DNA of 64,000 bases from Tenericutes bacterium HGW-Tenericutes-2. GTDB taxonomy: Bacteria > Bacillota_I > Bacilli_A > Acholeplasmatales > Acholeplasmataceae. The DNA lies in assembly GCA_002839095.1 (NCBI GenBank), contig PGXL01000001.1, forward strand, positions 62,001 through 126,000, read 5' to 3'. The notes under the pieces are model-generated. The model saw only the letters and a list, made by a program, of their open reading frames with translations, was not told the origin of the DNA and did not search any database. This document shows, piece after piece, positions 7,230 to 16,249 of the stretch (positions are counted from its first letter, which is position 1; each line of letters begins with the position of its first letter). The position numbers and the translations under genes were made by a program.

Positions 7230-9101
7230 CTATCGTTCTGCATTCTTAGGATCCATTGCATCACGCAATGCATCACCAACTAAGTTTATACTTAACGCAG
7301 CAATGATAATCGCTAAGCCTGGTAAAATCCAACGCCACCAATAAATTCTAATTACGTTAACATCCTGTGCAGCAGTCAAAATATTACCCCATGATGGACT
7401 TGGTTTTTGTACACCGAATCCTAAGAAGGATAATCCTGCTTCTGTAAGAAGCGAGCCTGCATATCCAAGAGTAGCGTTAACGATAACAATACTGATAACA
7501 GCTGGGAAAATGTGTCTCCAAATAATATGTTTTTGTTTAATACCTAAAGCCTTCGCTGCTAATACATAATCTCTTTCTCTTTCAGAAAGGATTTGACCAC
7601 GGATCAATCTTGCTAGACCAGTCCAGGAGAGAACCCCTAGAATAACCATGATCATTAACATACGTTGAACTTCAGTTGTAGCACCACCAAGAAGTAATGC
7701 TGATAATGTGATTGCGAATGGAAGGAACGGGAATGAAGATACAATTTCAGCAAATCTCATGAGTAAATTATCGATTCTTCCGCCGAAATAACCAGCAGTT
7801 AATCCAACAGTTACACCGATAACAAGTGAAATTAATACTGCAACTGCACCAACTGTCAAGGTAATCTTACCGCCATGAATTAACTGAACGATAAAATCTC
7901 TTCCTTGCTCATCAGTACCTAACATATATCCCTTTAATCCAAATGTAGTAACACTACCATCTTCATGAACAATAAAGTTTTGATGTGTGTCAATAAATAT
8001 TTCTCTAATATTAGATAAATTGCTTGGTACATCTGTCTGACCTAATTGATTATCTCCCCAAGCATAAACTTCACCATCATTTGTTAATACAGCGACATGG
8101 TCATAACCAACTCCAAGTTGCTTAACATTTGTTTTTGCTGCATCTGGAATATATTGGTCATGAAGACCAAAACTAGTAGCTCCCCAAACATATAGATTAC
8201 CATTTGTATCGACTGCAAAGGCGTTATAAATAGTTAATCCGATTTGAGCAACTTGAACGGATCCATTTCGTAAAGCAGGTGGTAAAGTAGCTACAACATC
8301 ACTACTAACACCAATTAAACGAACTGTTCCATCCTCAAGAAGCACAAGTGCATTGTTAAAGTTAGAAACAACATCTACTGCTTTAATAACAGTCACTTCA
8401 TCTTCTTCGTAAAAATAGTATGGTGCACGGTTCATAACGTCACCAACATTATTTGCTCCAACGCCCCAAATATAGACAGCGCCAGATTCAGTAATTGCTA
8501 AAGTACGTTCAATACCACCCTTAATATAGGTAATAGGGTCCGCTTGAAAGTTCGCTACGAAACGATCGTGTATTTGTGCTTGAAATTGGTGATTGTAACC
8601 CCAAAGATAGATTTCACCTTGATCATCTACAGCAATCATATGCTGTGAACCAGCTGAAACGTCAACTATATTTTTAGTTTTAACTACTGCTGGAACATCT
8701 AATATACCACGATATTTTGCACCCCAAACAAAAACGTTACCATCTTCTGATAAACCAATTGAGTTTGCATTACCTGATTCAATTTCAATGATACCTTCTT
8801 TAATTAATTGTCTTGGTACGTTTAAATATTGATAATTAGGAGGTAAATTACGATGAAACGTATTTGTATAATATAAATTCAATGGAACAAATAGTGATAA
8901 ACCAAATGAAAATATGAAAATTGAAATAAATCCTATAATACCAATAACCGCTAGTTTATTTTTAATAAATCTTCTAGCGATCACTTTCCCTGGGGAAAGC
9001 AAAGCTTCTTCTTTGTAAACATCGATTGGTCCTTTATTAGGAAGAAATAGTCTTTTGAATAAATCGACGATTGACTTTAGTATTCTTTTAAGTGTTGTCA
9101 T
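7230..9101 (-). CDS. oppC: Oligopeptide ABC permease OppC with inserted RCC1-like seven-blade propeller
   Basis: 623 residues, about twice the usual OppC. Residues 1-75: cytoplasmic N-terminus and first membrane segment. Residues 80-97 (NLPPNYQYLNVP) and 389-402 (LKGYMLGTDEQGRDF) are the two halves of the normal first outer loop. Between them, about 105-388, lie seven repeats of 37-51 residues, each ending in a G-x-V/I-Y-x-WG-like strand: FVWG 124-127, YLWG 165-168, YIWG 210-213, RLIG 261-264, YVWG 304-307, YAWG 346-349, TTFG 385-388. This is the RCC1/BLIP-II beta-propeller pattern. Residues 410-623 form the standard permease core with five further membrane segments and the EAA loop (LAAKALGIKQKHIIWRHIFP). 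The reading frame is intact, so this is a domain insertion and not a broken fusion. Confidence 0.92.
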   Translation of the reverse strand: MTTLKRILKSIVDLFKRLFLPNKGPIDVYKEEALLSPGKVIARRFIKNKLAVIGIIGFISIFIFSFGLSLFVPLNLYYTNTFHRNLPPNYQYLNVPRQLIKEGIIEIESGNANSIGLSEDGNVFVWGAKYRGILDVPAVVKTKNIVDVSAGSQHMIAVDDQGEIYLWGYNHQFQAQIHDRFVANFQADPITYIKGGIERTLAITESGAVYIWGVGANNVGDVMNRAPYYFYEEDEVTVIKAVDVVSNFNNALVLLEDGTVRLIGVSSDVVATLPPALRNGSVQVAQIGLTIYNAFAVDTNGNLYVWGATSFGLHDQYIPDAAKTNVKQLGVGYDHVAVLTNDGEVYAWGDNQLGQTDVPSNLSNIREIFIDTHQNFIVHEDGSVTTFGLKGYMLGTDEQGRDFIVQLIHGGKITLTVGAVAVLISLVIGVTVGLTAGYFGGRIDNLLMRFAEIVSSFPFLPFAITLSALLLGGATTEVQRMLMIMVILGVLSWTGLARLIRGQILSERERDYVLAAKALGIKQKHIIWRHIFPAVISIVIVNATLGYAGSLLTEAGLSFLGFGVQKPSPSWGNILTAAQDVNVIRIYWWRWILPGLAIIIAALSINLVGDALRDAMDPKNAER

Positions 9102-9112
9102 GATTTATCCTC

Positions 9113-10087
9113 CTATTCCAACTTAACGCGTGGATCGACTAATGCATAGCTAACATCCATTACGATATTTGCAACTAGTGCCAACACTGCGTAAAACATA
9201 TTTAATACTAGAACCAAGTTATAGTCATTTACACGTAGTGAACGAATAAGTACAGTTCCGATTCCGTTCCATACAAATATTTGTTCTGTAATAGCTGATC
9301 CACCGAATAATCCTACGATTGAAAAAGATAGGATTGTAACAACAGGGATTAACGCATTACGGAAAGCATGTGAATAAATAACAACCTTTTCTCTAAGACC
9401 TTTTGATCTAGCTGTACGAATATAGTCTTTGCTTAATGCTTCTAGCATGGATCCACGAACATATCGAATCGTACCAGCAAGTGCACCAAGAGTAAGGGTA
9501 GCAACTGGTAATACTAAATGCTGTAGAAATTTGCCATAATAAGCTGGACTACCTGGATTTTCATATGGCATACCACCAGATGGTAACCAACCCAAGTTAA
9601 GAGCAAATATGAAAATCAATGTTAATCCAATGAAAAATGTAGGCATCGATATACCAACTAGTGAGAAGATCTGCCATCCACGATCGTGTAATGAGTCCTT
9701 CTTGACTGCTGATTTAATACCCACTGGAATTGAAATTAAGAAAGCTAAAGAAATTGAGAATATATTAATAATAATACTGTTACGAAGTGGTTCTTTTAAC
9801 ACCTCGTTAACACTGAGTTGATAATTCGAGGAATAACCGAAATCTCCTGTAATCATATTACCCATCCATACAAAGTATTGGATGAATATTGGTTTATCAA
9901 GTCCTAGCTTAACCTTAGCAGCTTCATATAGTTCTGCATAGACGGCAGGATCTTGAATCGACCCAGGTGGAATCATGTAACGAACAGGATCTCCTGGCAT
10001 CAATTTCATTATGGTAAATAGCATAATTGAAATGATGATGACTACTGGTAATAGAGAAAGCAGTCTTCTTAGTAAAAACTTGAGCAT
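9113..10087 (-). CDS. oppB: Oligopeptide ABC transporter permease OppB
   Basis: 324-residue inner-membrane permease of the DppB/OppB family, with first membrane segment at residues 7-28 (LLRRLLSLLPVVIIISIMLF), the family motif MPGDPV after it, five more hydrophobic segments, and the EAA loop (YIRTARSKGLREKVVIYSHAFRN) that docks on OppD/F. It has normal length, with no insertion such as its partner OppC carries. A GGAGG sits just upstream of the ATG. It is second in the operon, separated from oppA by a hairpin. Confidence 0.95.
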   Translation of the reverse strand: MLKFLLRRLLSLLPVVIIISIMLFTIMKLMPGDPVRYMIPPGSIQDPAVYAELYEAAKVKLGLDKPIFIQYFVWMGNMITGDFGYSSNYQLSVNEVLKEPLRNSIIINIFSISLAFLISIPVGIKSAVKKDSLHDRGWQIFSLVGISMPTFFIGLTLIFIFALNLGWLPSGGMPYENPGSPAYYGKFLQHLVLPVATLTLGALAGTIRYVRGSMLEALSKDYIRTARSKGLREKVVIYSHAFRNALIPVVTILSFSIVGLFGGSAITEQIFVWNGIGTVLIRSLRVNDYNLVLVLNMFYAVLALVANIVMDVSYALVDPRVKLE

Positions 10088-10102
10088 GTTGCCTCCTTTT
10101 CC

Positions 10103-10137
10103 GAAAAGTAAGGAGAGCGTATAAAACCTACTCTCCT
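10103..10137 (-). terminator. Intercistronic hairpin between oppA and oppB
   Basis: AGGAGAG (10111-10117) pairs with CTCTCCT (10131-10137), 7 bp with a 13-base loop. On the minus strand it is followed by TTACTTTTC, a weak T-tract. Such hairpins after binding-protein genes give partial termination or protect the upstream mRNA, so that the binding protein is made in excess. Confidence 0.6.
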
Positions 10138-10176
10138 CATTTTCAAGTTCTAATTAAATTTTTGTTTTGTCAGGTA

Positions 10177-12051
10177 TTATCCTTCGAAATACATGTCGTT
10201 AATTTGTGCTGCCCAGTTCCAGAATGGAGTAGTTTCAACACCCTTTAACTTAGCATCAAATACATCATAATATTGGTTAGAATATAGAGGTACGTTTGGA
10301 ATTAACTTGTTCCAACGAAGTTGATATTCTCTCCATAATGCTAGATAAGCAGTAGTGTTACCTGGTTCTACAGTACGTAGAGCAGTTGTTAACTCATCAA
10401 GAGTCTTTTCACCAGTTGCTAATGGAGCAGCAGGATTAGTTGGAGAATCTTCTAATTGGTGAGCATTTTGCCATGTTCCTAGCCAATCTGAATGCCATGA
10501 ATAGTATGGGTCATATGCTACTGAGAAGTTAGTTGCTAAGTTGAAGATATGATACTTCTTGTCAGCAAGATCTAATTCATATGAATAGTAGTAATGATCA
10601 AGTAGAGTAGCGAAGTCACCGATAGTGATATCATACTTAATACCAGCAAGTTGCATGTTGATTTCAAACTTAGCTTGTAGTGAAGTTGTTACTTCATTAT
10701 TTTCAGTACCGAAATGTCTGATTTCTAGTACTTCACCAGCTGCGTTATGACGGAAGTAATTGCTTCCTGCAGTTGCTAATGCTGGGTTAAATGGAGTTGT
10801 ACCATTGGATTCAAACTTGTAAGCTGATTGATCAAGAGCAGCGTTAGCTTGAGTTACTGAGAATGCATACTTGTTAATGTTTGCATCGACCCAATCTTCT
10901 GATTGAACATACATCCATTGTGCAAGACCGTATTCTGAGTATACGATTGAACCATAACCATCAAGAACTACGTCTGTAACATATTGACGATCAGTTAGAT
11001 AAGCAATAGCTTGGCGCACTTTATAATCCATAGTTGGACCAAAATGAGCTTCCATAGCTAATAAACCATAACCGTTACGTGAATAATATTGAGTAGCTGT
11101 AGATGCAGCAGCTTGAGCAGCTTGAATCTTAGAACCTTCAATAACACCAGTAACTAGATCGATTTCGCCAGAGATAACTAGGTCAACGTCTAATGTTTGG
11201 TTAACGCGCTTGATAATAATGTTTTGGATTGTTGGAGTCTTACCAGCATAGTTACCCTTGAAGTTGTCATTCTTAACTAATGTAACAACTTGGTTTACGA
11301 AGCTTACAAATTTGTAAGGTCCAGAAGTAACAGTTGGAGCATAACGATATCCACCAATCTTAGCAACGTCTGCTAATAAAGCAAAGTTACCAGCACCAAC
11401 TTTAGCGCCATCAGCGTTAGAGTCGATTGTAGCACCAGCAGGAGCTAATACATGCATTGGCATTGGGCCGAATGATGCATAAAGTGTTTCGTAGTAATAA
11501 GGAAGCTTAGCACCAGAGATAGTAACTGAGAAGCTATAGTCTCCAAGAAGCTTGACGCCCTTAAATCTTACATCAGCTGAAGTTGTTCCAGCACGATAGT
11601 CTGCATAACCAACTAATGAGTCACCAGCTGAAGATGATGCACCAGCAGATACCCATTCTTTTGAAGCTGACATTAGAATAGCAAATACGTAATCGTTAGC
11701 CTTGATTGGCTGATCATCAGACCATAATAGATCTTCATGAAGTACGAACGTATATGTCTTGTCGCCAGTTACTGTATCAACTGCTGTAGCTACTGTCTTA
11801 ACAACTGTTTCGTTAAGAACGATTTCACCAAGTGGAGTTGTAGCGTAAGTACCATAACTAAATATAAGGTCTCTTACCCAGACATCATATGCACTGTTAC
11901 CAAAACCAGCCATGAAGTTACCACTAATTTCTGGTGAACCAACAACTAGTGTTTGTTCTTCAGTGGTCTCACCAGTCTGGCAAGCAACGAGGACAAGAAC
12001 TGTGACAAGTGCAACGACTAATGTTAATGCACTTTTTACAAATTTTTTCAT
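10177..12051 (-). CDS. oppA: Oligopeptide-binding lipoprotein OppA
   Basis: 624-residue substrate-binding lipoprotein (SBP_bac_5 type). Signal peptide MKKFVKSALTLVVALVTVLV with lipobox LVAC, mature Cys at residue 24, followed by a short acidic linker (QTGETTEEQ). Then come the family features: LHEDLLWSDDQPIKANDYVFA, SGPYKFVSF, and the KVRQAIAYLTDRQYV region. It captures peptides outside the membrane and delivers them to OppB/OppC. It is the first gene of the operon, with AGGAGG upstream and a consensus promoter plus cre site. Because OppC has an external propeller, docking of this protein may differ from the textbook complex. Confidence 0.93.
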   Translation of the reverse strand: MKKFVKSALTLVVALVTVLVLVACQTGETTEEQTLVVGSPEISGNFMAGFGNSAYDVWVRDLIFSYGTYATTPLGEIVLNETVVKTVATAVDTVTGDKTYTFVLHEDLLWSDDQPIKANDYVFAILMSASKEWVSAGASSSAGDSLVGYADYRAGTTSADVRFKGVKLLGDYSFSVTISGAKLPYYYETLYASFGPMPMHVLAPAGATIDSNADGAKVGAGNFALLADVAKIGGYRYAPTVTSGPYKFVSFVNQVVTLVKNDNFKGNYAGKTPTIQNIIIKRVNQTLDVDLVISGEIDLVTGVIEGSKIQAAQAAASTATQYYSRNGYGLLAMEAHFGPTMDYKVRQAIAYLTDRQYVTDVVLDGYGSIVYSEYGLAQWMYVQSEDWVDANINKYAFSVTQANAALDQSAYKFESNGTTPFNPALATAGSNYFRHNAAGEVLEIRHFGTENNEVTTSLQAKFEINMQLAGIKYDITIGDFATLLDHYYYSYELDLADKKYHIFNLATNFSVAYDPYYSWHSDWLGTWQNAHQLEDSPTNPAAPLATGEKTLDELTTALRTVEPGNTTAYLALWREYQLRWNKLIPNVPLYSNQYYDVFDAKLKGVETTPFWNWAAQINDMYFEG

Positions 12052-12109
12052 TCAGTTTCCTCCTAAAATTTCTCTTTCTTCTTACACTTCTTGTTTGAGT
12101 GTTTCCTTA

Positions 12110-12138
12110 ATTATATATTTAAGCCCTATTCTTGTCAA
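12110..12138 (-). promoter_or_regulatory. opp operon promoter, full consensus
   Basis: Minus strand: TTGACA at 12138-12133, 17-base spacer, TATAAT at 12115-12110. Both hexamers are perfect, predicting strong transcription with a leader of about 50 bases. Confidence 0.85.
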
Positions 12139-12152
12139 TACTTTTTTTCATT

Positions 12153-12166
12153 TGTAAACGTTTACA
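12153..12166. promoter_or_regulatory. cre operator (CcpA box) upstream of opp
   Basis: TGTAAACGTTTACA is a perfect 14-base palindrome and fits the cre consensus TGWAANCGNTNWCA. It is centred about 57 bases upstream of the predicted start point, beyond the -35. That position is compatible with activation as well as with repression. The site is certain as a palindrome; the regulator is inferred. Confidence 0.75.
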
Positions 12167-12337
12167 GAAAGAAACGCATTGATTTTCATCTTTTATATTT
12201 AATATAAAGATTTTCGATTTTCATAAAAATACGGTGTTTTATAGCATATTTGCCCTATTAATTAAAATATTTATATATTAATCATCAATTATATAGTCGT
12301 TAATCAAAATGTCGTTTTCATAAATAAGTAAAGAAAA

Positions 12338-12358
12338 AAAAGGCGCTATACGCCTTTT
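12338..12358 (-). terminator. nifJ terminator
   Basis: AAAAGGCG (12338-12345) pairs with CGCCTTTT (12351-12358), loop CTATA. The minus-strand transcript continues into a T-run. The gap 12167-12337 between this and the cre site holds only AT-rich DNA with no ORF or structure that I can support. Confidence 0.85.
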
Positions 12359-12388
12359 CCTAAGTTTTATTTACAAATTACTTACTTA

Positions 12389-15300
12389 TTAAACTTCAGC
12401 GGTGTAGTCCATCGCTGCATATCTCTTGTACATGGACCATCTTCTCTTCGCATCAAATAGGTTCTTGTCAAGTAGTTCTTGAGCATGATCAGGATTGATT
12501 TGAGCAAGTTGTGAGTATCTGGATTCACTTAATAGATAATCATGGTACTTATCCCAAACTGGTTGTTTAGAATCAATGATGAAAGGATTCTTTCCTTCTA
12601 ATTCTCTTCTTGGGTCGAATCTAAATGTTGGCCAGTAGCCACATTCAGTTGCAAGTTTAGCTTGTGCAAATGTATTCGTTAATCCACCCTTGATACCATG
12701 TTCGATACATGGTGCATAAGCGATAATAATGGAAGGACCTTCAAAACTTTCAGCTTCTTTAAATGCTCTTAAGACTTGAGCAGGAGATGCACCGTGTGAG
12801 ATTTGGGCAACATAAACGTGTCCATAGCTCATTGCTATTGCAGCTAAATCCTTCTTCTTAGTTCCTTTACCAGCTGCTGTAAACTTAGCAATTGATCCAG
12901 TAGGAGCAGATTTAGAAGACTGTCCACCAGTGTTTGAATAAACTTCAGTGTCTAATACTAAAATGTTAACATCTTCATTATTTGCGATGACATGGTCAAT
13001 ACCACCGTATCCAATGTCATAAGCCCAACCATCGCCACCCATGATCCATTGCGAAACCTTCGCGAAGTAATCTTTTAGGCTTAGAAGTTCTTTAGCATAT
13101 GGTGCATCAATCTTTTCAAGTAGTGGAACCATTTCTAGTTTTAACTTTCTTGTTTCAATCGAACTCTTTCTATTTAAAATCCATTGTTCTGATAATGTCT
13201 TTAATGCTTCAGGCATTTCTGACATGTGATTTGCTAATAATGTTTGTACTCTATCTCTCATGGTTTCATAAGCGATTCTCATACCAAAACCAAATTCTGC
13301 GTTATCTTCGAATAATGAGTTAGCCCAAGCTGGACCAAAACCATCAGGATTTGTAGTATAAGGAGTTGATGGGAATGACGCACCATAGATTGATGTACAA
13401 CCAGTTGCGTTCGCAAATACCATATGATCACCATATAGCTGTGTTAACGCCTTGATATAAGGAGTTTCGCCACAACCTGCACATGCGCCTGAGAATTCAA
13501 ATAAAGGTTGGTTAAAGCTTAAATTCTTAGGGTTGTCTACGCCTAAATCTTTATACGTTACTTCATTGAAGAAGTAGTCAGCAGTTTGTTGTGCGCCTTT
13601 AGCAAGTTCGTCTCCGATTGGTACCATAGCTAGTGACTTCGTTGGTGTTGGACATACTTGAACACAAACGCCACACTCAGTACAATCTAGAGTAGATACC
13701 TGAATGGTAAACTTAAGACCTTCCATACCCTTACCTTTTGCATCTAATAACTTAGCACCTTCAGGAGCGTTAGCAACTTCAGTACCATCAGCTAAGAATG
13801 CACGGATAACAGCATGAGGACAAGCGAATACGCATTGGTTACATTGAATACAGTTTTCAGATCTCCACTCAGGAACAAAGTTAGCAATACCGCGTTTTTC
13901 ATAAGCAGTTGTGCCATTTTCCATATGAGCATCTTCATATCCTAAGAATGCAGATACAGGTAGTGAATCCCCTTCAATAGAGTTCACGATATCAGCAATT
14001 TTTCTAACAAAGTCTGGACGATCTGATGTTTCAGCAGCAACTTCATCTTGTAATAAAGCCCAATCTGTTGGAACTTTGATTTCTACTAAATTCTTATAGC
14101 CAGCATCGATTGCAGCGTTGTTTAATTCAACGATTGCTTCACCCTTACGACCATAAGTTTTTTCAGCATATTCCTTCATGTATTTATTTGCATCATCAGC
14201 ATTCATCAATCCATCATTAAGCTTAAAGAATGCAGATTGCATAATTGTATTAATTCTTCTACCTAAGCCAATTTCATAGGCTAGGTCAACCGCATTGATA
14301 ATAAAGAATTTTGCCTTCTTTAATGCCAATTGGCGTTTCACTTTATTTGGAAGTAGTGTTGCGATATCCTCAGGTTTTGTTGTTGTGTTGAGTAGGAATG
14401 TTCCACCTTCTCTTAAGCCCTTTAACATATCGTATTTTGTTAAATATGTATCAGTTGAACAGGAAACAAATTGTGGATAATTGACTAAATATGTTGAACG
14501 AATAGGTTTCTTTGAGAAACGTAGGTGCATACGCGTTACACCACCAGCTTTTTTAGAGTCATATGACGCATAAGCTTGTGAGTATAATGTTGTGTGGTCA
14601 CCAACAATCTTCGTAATGTTCTTACAAGCACCTACGGTACCATCAGAACCTAGACCAAAGAATAATAATTCTGTTGAATCCTTATCACTGATTTCTTTTG
14701 TAGTGTCAATTGGAAGTGATGTATGTGTAACATCATCATTAATACCAACTGTGAAATGATTCTTTTGAGGACCAAACATATTTTCATATACGGATAATAC
14801 TAATGCTGGAGTTGTATCTTTTGAAGATAAGCCATAACGACCACCTAAAATAAGAGGTTGTTTTTCTTTACCATAATAAATAGATTGTACATCTAGGAAT
14901 AATGGGTCTCCAGTTGCACCAGCTTCAAGTGTTCTGTCAAGTACTGTAATTCTTTCAACAGTCTTTGGCATTGCCTTCATGAAGTATTCAGCACTGAAAG
15001 GACGGTAAAGGTGAACTGATAATAATCCAACTTTCTTACCTTGATCCATTAAATAATCTACTGTTTGCTGTGCAGTTTCAATTACTGAACCCATAGCAAT
15101 GACTACGTCAGTTGCTTGTGGATCACCATAATAAACAAATGGAGCATAATTTCTGCCAGTAACCTTAGAAATTTCTTGCATATAGTCATTGACGATATGA
15201 GGAATCACATCATAATGAGATGCTTGAAGTACCTTAGTTTGGAAATAAACATCTTCACCTTGTGCAGTACCACGTGATACTGGGTGTTCTGGGTTTAATC

Positions 15301-15925
15301 CTTTTGATCTGAACTTAGCAACTGCTTCTTTATCTAAAAGCTTGTCAAATAATTCATAATCAAGCACTTCAATCGATTGAACTTCATGAGATGTTCTAAA
15401 TCCATCGAAAAAGTGAACGAATGGAATACTTGACTTGATTGCAGCTAAATGCGCAATACCACCTAAGTCCATTGCACACTGTACAGAAGTTGATGCAAGC
15501 ATTGCCCAACCAGTTTGACGTGCAGCCATGACATCTTGATGATCTCCAAAGATTGATAATGCTTGAGCAGCGATACTTCTAGCTGCGACATGCATTACAC
15601 CTGGAAATAATTGACCAGCAATTTTATACATGTTAGGAATCTTTAAAAGTAATCCCTGAGAAGCTGTGTATGTGGTGGTTAATGCACCCATTTGTAAGGA
15701 ACCATGAACTGTTCCTGCTGCTCCCGCTTCACTTTGCATTTCAATAACTTTTACAGGCATTCCAAATAAATTTTTCTTGCCTTCTGATGCCCAAAGGTCA
15801 ACATATTGTGCCATTGGTGTAGATGGTGTAATCGGATAAATTCCGGCTACTTCAGTGAATGCATATGAACAATATGCTGCAGCTTCGTTACCATCCATTG
15901 ATTTAATAACTTTTTTTGCTACCAT
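12389..15925 (-). CDS. nifJ: Pyruvate:ferredoxin (flavodoxin) oxidoreductase, one-chain form
   Basis: 1178-residue cytoplasmic enzyme converting pyruvate and CoA to acetyl-CoA and CO2 while reducing ferredoxin or flavodoxin. Domain order is that of the homodimeric form: N-terminal pyruvate-binding domain (YPITPSTPMAQ near residue 30), CoA-binding/transketolase C-like domain, gamma domain (RFSKKPIRS), a two-[4Fe-4S] ferredoxin domain with CIQCNQCVFACP (from 692) and CTECGVCVQVCP (from 748), and the TPP domain with ACAGCGETPY (about 815) and the GDGWAYDIGYGG Mg/TPP motif. AGGAGGG precedes the ATG. Monocistronic. It marks an anaerobic or microaerophilic fermenter. Confidence 0.97.
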   Translation of the reverse strand: MVAKKVIKSMDGNEAAAYCSYAFTEVAGIYPITPSTPMAQYVDLWASEGKKNLFGMPVKVIEMQSEAGAAGTVHGSLQMGALTTTYTASQGLLLKIPNMYKIAGQLFPGVMHVAARSIAAQALSIFGDHQDVMAARQTGWAMLASTSVQCAMDLGGIAHLAAIKSSIPFVHFFDGFRTSHEVQSIEVLDYELFDKLLDKEAVAKFRSKGLNPEHPVSRGTAQGEDVYFQTKVLQASHYDVIPHIVNDYMQEISKVTGRNYAPFVYYGDPQATDVVIAMGSVIETAQQTVDYLMDQGKKVGLLSVHLYRPFSAEYFMKAMPKTVERITVLDRTLEAGATGDPLFLDVQSIYYGKEKQPLILGGRYGLSSKDTTPALVLSVYENMFGPQKNHFTVGINDDVTHTSLPIDTTKEISDKDSTELLFFGLGSDGTVGACKNITKIVGDHTTLYSQAYASYDSKKAGGVTRMHLRFSKKPIRSTYLVNYPQFVSCSTDTYLTKYDMLKGLREGGTFLLNTTTKPEDIATLLPNKVKRQLALKKAKFFIINAVDLAYEIGLGRRINTIMQSAFFKLNDGLMNADDANKYMKEYAEKTYGRKGEAIVELNNAAIDAGYKNLVEIKVPTDWALLQDEVAAETSDRPDFVRKIADIVNSIEGDSLPVSAFLGYEDAHMENGTTAYEKRGIANFVPEWRSENCIQCNQCVFACPHAVIRAFLADGTEVANAPEGAKLLDAKGKGMEGLKFTIQVSTLDCTECGVCVQVCPTPTKSLAMVPIGDELAKGAQQTADYFFNEVTYKDLGVDNPKNLSFNQPLFEFSGACAGCGETPYIKALTQLYGDHMVFANATGCTSIYGASFPSTPYTTNPDGFGPAWANSLFEDNAEFGFGMRIAYETMRDRVQTLLANHMSEMPEALKTLSEQWILNRKSSIETRKLKLEMVPLLEKIDAPYAKELLSLKDYFAKVSQWIMGGDGWAYDIGYGGIDHVIANNEDVNILVLDTEVYSNTGGQSSKSAPTGSIAKFTAAGKGTKKKDLAAIAMSYGHVYVAQISHGASPAQVLRAFKEAESFEGPSIIIAYAPCIEHGIKGGLTNTFAQAKLATECGYWPTFRFDPRRELEGKNPFIIDSKQPVWDKYHDYLLSESRYSQLAQINPDHAQELLDKNLFDAKRRWSMYKRYAAMDYTAEV

Positions 15926-15999
15926 AATACTCCCTCCTGAAACTTATATCATTTTATTTTGAATAATTTTTTTTACTTTCCTAAAACCTAGACCATATG

Positions 16000-16060
16000 A
16001 AAAAGAAAAATGGGTGCTAGTTTGGTGTAATGATTTTGATTATTCACCTTGTGCATCCCA
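16000..16060 (-). terminator. Hairpin with T-tract between the 922-residue lipoprotein gene and nifJ
   Basis: On the minus strand the outer stem TGGG-TGC/GCA-CCCA encloses GGTG/CACC and a short TAAT/ATTA helix, spanning 16060-16011, followed by TTTTTCTTTTT. It can be the terminator of the upstream gene (stop at 16250). If nifJ starts at the -10 at 16140, it lies in the nifJ leader and would act as an attenuator. I cannot decide between these from sequence. Confidence 0.6.
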
Positions 16061-16139
16061 TCAATTTCTTGTTTGCTATAAATGTATTAAAAATTAACAC
16101 AGTCAACGTCAAAAAACAAATGTTATGCTCAACATTAGT

Positions 16140-16221
16140 ATTATACTCTAAATGTCAACAAAAATACACCCTAAAATGTTAAAACTGTACACAATGTAAA
16201 CTTTGTAAACAAGGTAACAAA
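16140..16221 (-). promoter_or_regulatory. Probable nifJ promoter with 9-bp-spaced repeat array (Rex-like)
   Basis: Minus-strand TATAAT at 16145-16140 with no good -35. Upstream, 16177-16221, the plus strand reads five 9-base units: TGTTAAAAC, TGTACACAA, TGTAAACTT, TGTAAACAA, GGTAACAAA. The last part, TTGTAAACAAGGTAACAA (16203-16220), matches 12 of 14 defined bases of the Rex consensus TTGTTAA-N4-TTAACAA. A poor -35 with sites at about -42 to -88 suggests an activator-type arrangement. The repeats are seen; the regulator is inference. The remainder of the 324-base gap 15926-16249 has no ORF. Confidence 0.45.
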
Positions 16222-16249
16222 ATTTCCCACAATCTTTGTTTCATTTTAC

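Noticed and set aside
7230-9101. OppC as two genes or a misassembled fusion
   Set aside because: One continuous frame, no internal stop or ribosome site, and the insert sits precisely in a loop with both halves of the permease intact.
16140-16158. TTGACA (16158-16153) next to TATAAT (16145-16140) on the minus strand
   Set aside because: Only seven bases separate the hexamers, far from 16-18, so they cannot serve one promoter together.
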